DNA of 39,450 nt, from assembly GCA_029565675.1 (NCBI GenBank), contig JAKQNP010000041.1:2501-41950 (forward strand), read 5' to 3'. Shown piece by piece: positions 33,707-39,450 of this stretch; position 1 is the stretch's first letter; every line of letters begins with the position of its first letter. This stretch comes from a bacterium (lineage in GTDB: Bacteria > Zhuqueibacterota > Zhuqueibacteria > Residuimicrobiales > Oceaniaggregativiventaceae). The position numbers and the translations under genes were made by a program. The notes under the pieces are model-generated. The model did not search any database, was not told where the DNA came from, and worked only from the letters and a program-made list of their open reading frames with translations.

Positions 33707-35671
33707 ATGATTCAGCTCGCAAACATCTGCTTTGAAATCGGCGCGCGCAAGCTGTTGACCGATATCACCTGGGCAATCGAACCGGGAAAACGCTATGCCT
33801 TGGTGGGAAACAATGGCACGGGGAAAACGACCCTCTTGCGGATTTTACGCGGTGAACTCGCTGCCCACAGCGGCAAGGTGATCCGCGGCCGCGGCGAAAC
33901 GATCGCCTATTTGCCGCAAGAAACCCTTGCCGCCGGTCAAGGATCTGTTTTTGCGATGGTTTTACAGGCGCGACGCGATTTGTCTATTTTGCAAAAACAA
34001 ATCCACGATCTGCGCAACCAAATCGAGACACAGCGCACGGCTTCAGCGGATTTGTTGCACAAGCTCGGCGATCTGGAGCATCAATTCGAAACCTCCGGTG
34101 GCTATCGCTGGGAATCCGAGGCGCGGGAAATACTTTTCGGTCTCGGATTCAAGCCTGATGAACTCGACAAGCCATTGGCTGAAATGAGCGGCGGCTGGCG
34201 CATGCGGGCGTTGCTCGCCGGACTTTTGCTCCAGAACCCCGATCTGTTGCTGCTTGACGAACCGACCAATCATCTCGATTTGCCGGCGCTGGAGTGGCTG
34301 GAACACTTTTTAATGGGATTTCGGGGCAGCATCATTCTGGTCGCCCATGATCGATTTTTTATCGATCGATTGGCACAGGAAATCGTCGAGCTCGAATACG
34401 GCGCCATCACCCGATTCAGCGGCAATTATCGCCGCTACCTGCTGGAGAAGACCAAACGCATCGAGCAGCAGATCAAACGAAACGAAGAGATACGGGCTGA
34501 AAAAGAGCGTTTGCAGAGATTCATCGACCGGTTTCGCTTCAAACCGACCAAAGCGGCGCAGGTGCAGAGCCGCATCAAACAGTTGGAAAAACTGCAAGAA
34601 ATCGACATCCCTCCGCCGCCGGCACATCTTTCCTTTCATCTTGCTGTCGCTCAGCCCAGCCACAAAGAAGTGCTCACCGTTGACGGCCTCTCTTTTCGTT
34701 ACGGGAGCGATTGGCTTTTGCGCGCTATCGATTTTCAGCTCTTCCGGGGACAAAAAGTGGCGCTGGTCGGCGTCAATGGCGCCGGTAAAACGACTTTCAC
34801 CCGGCTGATCTGTGGTGAGCTCACGCCACAGGAGGGGAGCTTGCGCCTTGGATCGCAAACCCGCATCGGCTATTATGCCCAGCATCAGGTCGATTCGCTC
34901 AACCTGAACGCCACGGTTTATGCTGAAGTTGCCGCCTCCGTAGCGACAAATCACCTGCCGCGTGTTCGCGATGTGCTGGGTATTTTCCAATTTCACGGTG
35001 ATGATGTTTTTAAACCGATCGGTATCCTTTCCGGCGGAGAAAAAGCCCGGGTTTCCCTGGCGCGCATCTTGTTGTCGCCGGCCAATTTCCTCATCATGGA
35101 TGAACCGACCAACCATTTGGATATCGGTTCACGGGCAGCATTGGAAGAAGCGCTTTTCCATTATGACGGCACACTCTTGTTGATTTCTCATGACCGCTAT
35201 TTTCTCGATCGGATCGTCACCCGGGTTGTGGAGTTGCGCGACGGCCAATTGCGGGTCATCGAAGGCAATTATTCCGAGTATCTCGCCAAACGCGAGGCAC
35301 TCGGCGATCTCATGCCCGGCGCAAAATCCGATCCAATGCCATCCATTGCCGATTCGTTGCGCGGGAAAAAGAACAAGGAACAGCGCCGTTTGGAAGCCCA
35401 GCGCCGCCAGGCTGTCAGCGGCGAACGGCGAAGACTCGAGTCGGCGATCAAGGAACTGGAGAAACAAATCAGCGAGCTGGAAAACAAAAAAACCGAACTG
35501 GAAAGCAGGCTTGCCGATCCCAGGACCTATCAGCTAGATGGTGAAGCGGCCGAAACCCAAAGAGAATACTCCCGCATCACTCAAACCCTGCACGAGCACC
35601 TGCTGCACTGGGAGAGCGAATCGCGATCCCTGGAATCACTCCTATCCTCACTGCAAACGACCGACGATTGA
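33707..35671 (+). CDS. ABC-F family ATPase (ribosome-associated type)
   Basis: A 654-residue protein is predicted from the ATG at 33707; sequence upstream in frame (from 33590) does not look like the family. It has two ABC cassettes: Walker A Gly-Asn-Asn-Gly-Thr-Gly-Lys-Thr-Thr and Gly-Val-Asn-Gly-Ala-Gly-Lys-Thr-Thr; signatures Met-Ser-Gly-Gly-Trp-Arg and Leu-Ser-Gly-Gly-Glu-Lys; Walker B Leu-Leu-Leu-Asp-Glu-Pro-Thr-Asn-His-Leu and Leu-Ile-Met-Asp-Glu-Pro-Thr-Asn-His-Leu. The charged inter-domain linker (about residues 245-295) and a C-terminal coiled coil (about 540-650) match the YheS/Uup-like group. There are no membrane segments; these proteins act on ribosomes, often rescuing stalled translation. 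An antibiotic-resistance role cannot be judged. Confidence 0.93.
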   Translation: MIQLANICFEIGARKLLTDITWAIEPGKRYALVGNNGTGKTTLLRILRGELAAHSGKVIRGRGETIAYLPQETLAAGQGSVFAMVLQARRDLSILQKQIHDLRNQIETQRTASADLLHKLGDLEHQFETSGGYRWESEAREILFGLGFKPDELDKPLAEMSGGWRMRALLAGLLLQNPDLLLLDEPTNHLDLPALEWLEHFLMGFRGSIILVAHDRFFIDRLAQEIVELEYGAITRFSGNYRRYLLEKTKRIEQQIKRNEEIRAEKERLQRFIDRFRFKPTKAAQVQSRIKQLEKLQEIDIPPPPAHLSFHLAVAQPSHKEVLTVDGLSFRYGSDWLLRAIDFQLFRGQKVALVGVNGAGKTTFTRLICGELTPQEGSLRLGSQTRIGYYAQHQVDSLNLNATVYAEVAASVATNHLPRVRDVLGIFQFHGDDVFKPIGILSGGEKARVSLARILLSPANFLIMDEPTNHLDIGSRAALEEALFHYDGTLLLISHDRYFLDRIVTRVVELRDGQLRVIEGNYSEYLAKREALGDLMPGAKSDPMPSIADSLRGKKNKEQRRLEAQRRQAVSGERRRLESAIKELEKQISELENKKTELESRLADPRTYQLDGEAAETQREYSRITQTLHEHLLHWESESRSLESLLSSLQTTDD

Positions 35672-35714
35672 TCCGTGTCGTTGCCAGTCGTCAATGAATT
35701 GCCAGGTAGTCAAG

Positions 35715-35868
35715 CCGGCGAAAATCTTGCTTTCCGGCCGTTTGAAGAGAGAGCATCCGGCAAAGCAGAGCCTTGACGCTCTGCCTTGCCTATGCGATTG
35801 TCTTCTGGTTAACCATGAAAGATTCTGGAAATTGGGAAGGGGAAACTGCGATAAATCGCTCTTTCCCC
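35715..35868. terminator. Three hairpins between convergent genes
   Basis: The 35672-35876 gap holds three stem-loops: GCCGG/CCGGC near 35715-35738; GCAAAGCAGAGC/GCTCTGCCTTGC (one mismatch) at 35760-35789; and GGGGAAA..GCGA-taaa-TCGC..TTTCCCC at 35839-35868. The last lies 8 bases beyond the permease stop and may end the minus-strand operon, but no strong T run follows any of them. No gene is visible. Confidence 0.45.
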
Positions 35869-35876
35869 GGCAGCAG

Positions 35877-37172
35877 CTAGATAAACAACGATAGAATTGC
35901 AAACAGGTCGATAACCAACAAGGTGGGTTTGATTTCACTGCTTTTTCCGCTGAGGAGTTTGATCAGCGTCCAGCTCAAGAACCCCCAAACGATGCCCTGG
36001 GTGATCGAATAGGTCAACGGGATCAGCAGCAAAGCGAGAAACGCCGGAATGGCGTCGTCATATTGGGCCCAGTTGATTTTGAGGACTGGTTTCATCATAA
36101 AGACGCCAACCAGCACGAGTGCCGGAGCCGTGGCAATGTTCGGCACCGCCTCGATCAACGGCGACAGAAAAAGGAACGGCAGAAAAAGAAGACCGCTGAC
36201 CACCGCTGTCAAGCCGGTGCGGCCGCCTTCTTCAATACCAGCTGCGGATTCGATATAGCTGGTGCCAGAGCTGGAACCAAAAAGACCGGAAATCGTCGTG
36301 GAAAGACCATCGACGATGAGCGACTCTTTGATATGCCGAGGTTCGCCGTTCTTGTCGGTCAGATTGGCAGCTTCGGCAACCCCGATAAAGGTCGACAGGC
36401 TGTCGAACATATCGACGAACAAGAAGGAAAAAATGGTCGGCCACAAAGCGAATTTGAGCGAACCGGCCAGGTCCAAACGACCGATCAGCGAGAAATCGGG
36501 GGAGCGAAAAATGCCCTTCCAAAAAACCAGACTCTCGCTGCCGATCAAACGGCCGAACGGCACAGCCAGCAAAGTGGTGAGGATGATGCCGATGATCAGC
36601 GCACCGCGAAAACGTTTGATCACCAGGATCGAGGTGATCATCAACCCGACCATGAAAAGGCCGGTCGACCAGTTCAATCCGCCAAAACCGACCAGTGTCG
36701 CGGGTTGATGCACGATAAACTGGGCATTTTTAAAGCCGATCAGAGAGATGAAGATGCCGATTCCAGCCGCGATTGCATAGCGGAGCTGCTTGGGAATCGC
36801 CTGTACGATCAGCGTGCGCACATTCAGGAAGGAGAGCAACAAGAAGACAATACCGGACCAGAACACGGTGCCCAGAGCCGTCTCCCAGGGCACATTGTTG
36901 CCCAGCACCACCGAATAGGTGAAAAAAGCGTTCAACCCCATGCCTGGCGCCAGGAGAATGGGGTTGTTGGCATACAATCCCATGGCAATGCTGCTGAATG
37001 CCGAGACCAGGATGGTCGCGGTGATCAATCCGTTCATCGGCATGTTGGTGGCGCTGAGAATGGCCGGGTTGACGATAATGATGTACATCGCTGCAAGAAA
37101 GGTGGTGATGCCTGCGACGACTTCAGTGCGCACCGTCGACTGATTTTCTTGTAGCTTGAAAAATTTTTCCAT
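35877..37172 (-). CDS. NCS2-type purine (adenine/hypoxanthine/guanine) permease, AzgA/PbuG-like
   Basis: A 431-residue inner-membrane protein with about 12-14 hydrophobic segments. Motifs of the AzgA/PbuG branch are present: Arg-Thr-Glu-Val-Val-Ala-Gly-Ile-Thr-Thr-Phe-Leu at 15-26; Ala-Pro-Gly-Met-Gly-Leu-Asn-Ala-Phe-Phe-Thr near 74-84; Phe-Val-Asp-Met-Phe-Asp-Ser-Leu-Ser-Thr near 252-261; Gly-Ser-Ser-Ser-Gly-Thr-Ser-Tyr-Ile-Glu-Ser near 297-307. It imports a purine base with protons. GAGG precedes the ATG. It is the last gene of the minus-strand nucleobase operon, 83 bases after the Tsx-like gene; no purine riboswitch is visible in that short gap. Confidence 0.93.
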   Translation of the reverse strand: MEKFFKLQENQSTVRTEVVAGITTFLAAMYIIIVNPAILSATNMPMNGLITATILVSAFSSIAMGLYANNPILLAPGMGLNAFFTYSVVLGNNVPWETALGTVFWSGIVFLLLSFLNVRTLIVQAIPKQLRYAIAAGIGIFISLIGFKNAQFIVHQPATLVGFGGLNWSTGLFMVGLMITSILVIKRFRGALIIGIILTTLLAVPFGRLIGSESLVFWKGIFRSPDFSLIGRLDLAGSLKFALWPTIFSFLFVDMFDSLSTFIGVAEAANLTDKNGEPRHIKESLIVDGLSTTISGLFGSSSGTSYIESAAGIEEGGRTGLTAVVSGLLFLPFLFLSPLIEAVPNIATAPALVLVGVFMMKPVLKINWAQYDDAIPAFLALLLIPLTYSITQGIVWGFLSWTLIKLLSGKSSEIKPTLLVIDLFAILSLFI

Positions 37173-37255
37173 ATCAACCTCGTGTAAAAGGTGATAAAAA
37201 ACCCTGTTATCTCAACTGGCAGAGAACAAAAGTCTGGAGTTGCGCAGGATCCGGG

Positions 37256-37921
37256 TTAGAAATTCCATTTGCTGCCAATCGTCGGCATGATCTTTACGCC
37301 ATCCTGGCCGGGTATAAAGTTTTTGCTGATCTCCAACTCACCGCCGATCGCCAGATGTTTGCCAACGCTATACCACAACTGCGGTTCAGTCAACAAGACG
37401 ACTTGCGAATCATCGGCTTTGCCCGGATCGTCCTGGGTCCAAATGTCCATGAAACCGGTTAAATAGAGTTTATCTTTCAAAAGTGAGTGAAAAAAGACAA
37501 AGGTGACCTGCAAACCGTCGGAAGCTTCTCCCACGACATGGCGATAGAGAAGTTCCATGCTGAGCGATGTGGGGCCTGAGAGCAGCGAGGTCGATCCGCC
37601 GAACAACCAGATTGGGCCGAGAGGGTAGCCGCCGACATTGCCGTTGTTGTGCTGCACGGTTGCGGACAGGCTGGGTGCAAAGGGCAGAGTGATATAGCGG
37701 GCGATTTCCCAGTAGGCCAGCGATACTCCGCTGTGGCTCGGATGGTCGTAATCCATATCCACAAACCAAAATGTAGCACCGTATTCATCGGGTTTGAACA
37801 TTTCAAGTGTACTGGTAACATACTCGCGATCTTCTCCCAGATCATAGTGCAGTTGAAGATTCTGGGCAAAAGCAACGGCGCTGAAAAGCAGAATGAGGGC
37901 GAACGAAACGAGAAATTTCAT
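37256..37921 (-). CDS. DUF5020/Tsx-like outer-membrane nucleoside channel
   Basis: A 221-residue protein is predicted from the ATG at 37921, which has an AGGAG site 7 bases upstream. The signal peptide ends at Ala-Phe-Ala-Gln (residue 20). The rest shows alternating hydrophobic beta strands with many Tyr, Trp and Gly, ending in Trp-Asn-Phe, the C-terminal aromatic signature of outer-membrane barrels. Leu-His-Tyr-Asp-Leu-Gly and Phe-Trp-Phe-Val-Asp-Met-Asp-Tyr match the DUF5020/Tsx-like channel family. Tsx passes nucleosides through the outer membrane. The position between two nucleobase permeases supports import of bases or nucleosides. Confidence 0.88.
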   Translation of the reverse strand: MKFLVSFALILLFSAVAFAQNLQLHYDLGEDREYVTSTLEMFKPDEYGATFWFVDMDYDHPSHSGVSLAYWEIARYITLPFAPSLSATVQHNNGNVGGYPLGPIWLFGGSTSLLSGPTSLSMELLYRHVVGEASDGLQVTFVFFHSLLKDKLYLTGFMDIWTQDDPGKADDSQVVLLTEPQLWYSVGKHLAIGGELEISKNFIPGQDGVKIMPTIGSKWNF

Positions 37922-37964
37922 GCTGTTTCTCCTTTTTTTCTTGAATGTGGTTATTTGGGTATGA

Positions 37965-39209
37965 TTAAGAGTTTTCTTTGCTTGTTGGCAGAATCGCATT
38001 GAGCAAGACACCGACAACTCCTGCCAGTCCGATACCGGCCAGCTGAAACTCGCCGGCCCCCAGGCTCATGTCGCCGATGCCGAAGACCAGTATAACCGCA
38101 GCAATGACCAGGTTGCGCGATTTTGTGAGATCGACCTTGGCGCGCACCAAACTGTTGATACCCACTACCGCAATCATTCCAAACAACAGCACCATGATCC
38201 CGCCCATCACTGGAACCGGGATTGTCTTGAGGAAGCCGTTCAGTTTGCCGAAGAAGGCCATGACGATCGCCGTGATTGCCGCGATGCGCATCAGGCCCAC
38301 ATCCTTGACTTTAAGCAGGGCCACCGCTCCAGTGACCTCTGAATAGGTGGTGTTCGGCGGGCCGCCGAGCAGCGCGGCGGCAGTTGTCGCCAGGCCGTCG
38401 CCTGCCAATGTGCGGTGCAATCCGGGTTTAAGAAGGTAATCCTCGCCGGTGACCGAAGAAATCGCGATGATGTCACCGACATGCTCGATGGCCGGCGCGA
38501 GGGCAACAGGTAAAATATAGAGAATCGCGGCGATGTTGAAAGCCGGCAGGGCATAACTTCCATCCTTGATCGCCTGAATCCATGGCAATGAAATCCATGC
38601 TGCCGAGCGAATGGGCTCCCAATTGACAACACCCAAAAGGAGTGAAACTGCGTAACCGAAAGAAATGCCGATCAAGATGGGGATCAAACTGAAGAGCTTT
38701 TTTCCTTTGATGACCACCACAATGGTGGCTGTCAGGGTAATCAGGGCGACCAGCAGCGCCAGCGGATCGATTGCGTCGGATCCACCAAAGTTTTTGGTCA
38801 TACCAACCGCAACCGGTGCCAGTTTAAGACCGATGACCATGATGACCGGCCCGGTGACGACCGGCGGCAGAAAACGTTCGATGACTTGCGGGCCACGCCA
38901 TTTGACCAATCCTGCAAGCACCAGATAGACCAAACCTGCAGAGGCCAGACCACCCATGGTTTCAGCGAGACCGAACTCTTTGATGCCGAACTGGATTGGC
39001 GCGATAAAAGCGAAAGAACTCGCGAGAAAAACCGGCACGCTGGCACGGGTGACCAGCTGAAAAATCAGTGTGCCGATTCCTGCGCTTAACAGAGCGATCG
39101 ATGGATCTAAACCGGTGAGCAGTGGGACGAGCACCAGAGCGCCGAAGGCGACAAACAGCATCTGAATGCCGACCAGGATCCTTCTGTAACCTGCAAGATT
39201 CTGTTCCAT
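37965..39209 (-). CDS. Uracil/xanthine permease, UraA-type NCS2
   Basis: A 414-residue inner-membrane protein with about 14 hydrophobic segments. NCS2/UraA signatures are visible: Ala-Ser-Ser-Phe-Ala-Phe-Ile near 62-68; Pro-Pro-Val-Val-Thr-Gly-Pro-Val-Ile near 115-123; Ala-Pro-Ala-Ile-Glu-His-Val-Gly-Asp near 239-247, with the substrate-binding Glu; Gly-Gly-Pro-Pro-Asn-Thr-Thr-Tyr-Ser-Glu near 279-288. It imports uracil, or possibly xanthine, with protons. A GGAG site precedes the ATG by about 8 bases. It is the first gene of the nucleobase operon. The promoter must lie in 39210-39335, where I see only AT-rich DNA and no clear hexamers. Confidence 0.93.
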   Translation of the reverse strand: MEQNLAGYRRILVGIQMLFVAFGALVLVPLLTGLDPSIALLSAGIGTLIFQLVTRASVPVFLASSFAFIAPIQFGIKEFGLAETMGGLASAGLVYLVLAGLVKWRGPQVIERFLPPVVTGPVIMVIGLKLAPVAVGMTKNFGGSDAIDPLALLVALITLTATIVVVIKGKKLFSLIPILIGISFGYAVSLLLGVVNWEPIRSAAWISLPWIQAIKDGSYALPAFNIAAILYILPVALAPAIEHVGDIIAISSVTGEDYLLKPGLHRTLAGDGLATTAAALLGGPPNTTYSEVTGAVALLKVKDVGLMRIAAITAIVMAFFGKLNGFLKTIPVPVMGGIMVLLFGMIAVVGINSLVRAKVDLTKSRNLVIAAVILVFGIGDMSLGAGEFQLAGIGLAGVVGVLLNAILPTSKENS

Positions 39210-39335
39210 GTGCTTTTCTCCGTTGCGTGGCGAGGATTGCGGTGTTGAGATTGATTTTGCGTGATTTGAAAAAAATTAAAAAAATATACCGATTCATGAG
39301 AAAAAAAACAATTAGCCTGCATTATTCATAAAAAA

Positions 39336-39414
39336 AGCTGTTTCGTCTAACAAGTTTTTGATTTATATTGATTTGACGATCAGTATAAACCAAAACTAAA
39401 TTAGAGAAACAGCT
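39336..39414 (+). repeat. Long imperfect inverted repeat just before a start codon
   Basis: The left arm begins AGCTGTTTC-g-TCTAA and continues GTTTTTGATTTATATT. The right arm, AGTATAAACCAAAAC followed by TTAGA and GAAACAGCT (39382-39414), is its near-complement. The hairpin ends immediately before the ATG at 39415 and would hide the ribosome site. It may be the left end of an insertion sequence. Confidence 0.7.
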
Positions 39415-39450
39415 ATGACTGAATATACGAATCAATTGATGCTTTTTAAA
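39415..39450 (+). CDS. 5' end of a probable transposase gene (cut by window edge)
   Basis: Only 12 codons are visible (Met-Thr-Glu-Tyr-Thr-Asn-Gln-Leu-Met-Leu-Phe-Lys), running open to the window edge after an AGAGAAAC ribosome-like site inside the hairpin. The start resembles IS1380-type transposases (Met-Thr-x-x-x-Gln-x-x-Phe), but the fragment is too short to be sure. AT-rich composition differs from neighbouring genes. The upstream hairpin is typical of transposase genes protected from read-through translation. Confidence 0.4.
   Translation, partial: MTEYTNQLMLFK

Noticed and set aside
36063..37154. 363-residue plus-strand frame opposite the purine permease
   Set aside because: Complement of a membrane-protein gene; polar, low-complexity product without start signals.

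Overview
The window begins inside a ribosomal RNA operon (3' part of 23S rRNA, 5S rRNA, terminator) and ends at the first codons of what looks like an insertion-sequence transposase. The organism is probably a free-living Gram-negative bacterium of the FCB superphylum, perhaps a KSB1- or Calditrichota-like lineage. The grounds are outer-membrane and lipoprotein genes, secreted proteins ending in a 'YPNPFN ... LYDVLGRQ ... GVYF' sorting domain, and medium-high GC. This placement is inference; the 23S fragment should settle it.

Layout. (1) 1-1890: 23S, 5S and a strong terminator. (2) 2202-4259: a secreted protein and a CPA1-type K+/H+ antiporter, followed at 4298-4526 by a decayed copy of the 23S end, spacer and 5S. 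(3) 4606-8466, minus strand: an orphan PAS histidine kinase, a ROK sugar kinase and a lipoprotein. (4) 8748-11008: a compact thiol/redox operon (Cys-rich small protein, TlpA-like lipoprotein, DUF1858 protein, OsmC protein), then an ECF sigma factor with an apparently leaderless promoter. (5) 11021-14283, minus strand: a tight four-gene operon of coiled-coil protein, helical plus LC7/roadblock-like protein, Ras/Rab-like small GTPase, and PAS sigma-54 activator, driven by a perfect TTGACA-17-TATAAT promoter. This is the best candidate for a little-described system. (6) 14814-16307: a divergent OmpA-type protein with calcium-binding repeats, preceded by a sigma-54-like site. (7) 16388-23282: small envelope proteins, a TPR lipoprotein and two tandem phosphodiester glycosidases with sorting domains. 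(8) 23288-31149: MntP, aldo/keto reductase, GH3 glycosidase, MmcQ/YjbR protein and a large amidase-like lipoprotein interrupted by a golvesin-type domain. (9) 31386-35671: polyphosphate kinase and an ABC-F ATPase. (10) 35877-39209, minus strand: a nucleobase uptake operon (UraA-type permease, Tsx-like outer-membrane channel, AzgA/PbuG-type permease). (11) 39336-39450: the edge of a probable insertion sequence.

How the parts fit. The GTPase operon reads as an intracellular switch (GTPase plus LC7-like partner and coiled coil) coupled to sigma-54 transcription. The adjacent OmpA gene, with a sigma-54-like site, is a natural candidate target. The envelope and glycan genes (NAGPA pair, GH3, amidase, ROK kinase) suggest a polysaccharide- or wall-processing lifestyle. 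The uracil/purine operon pairs outer-membrane and inner-membrane transport. All calls come from reading the sequence; no database search was run.
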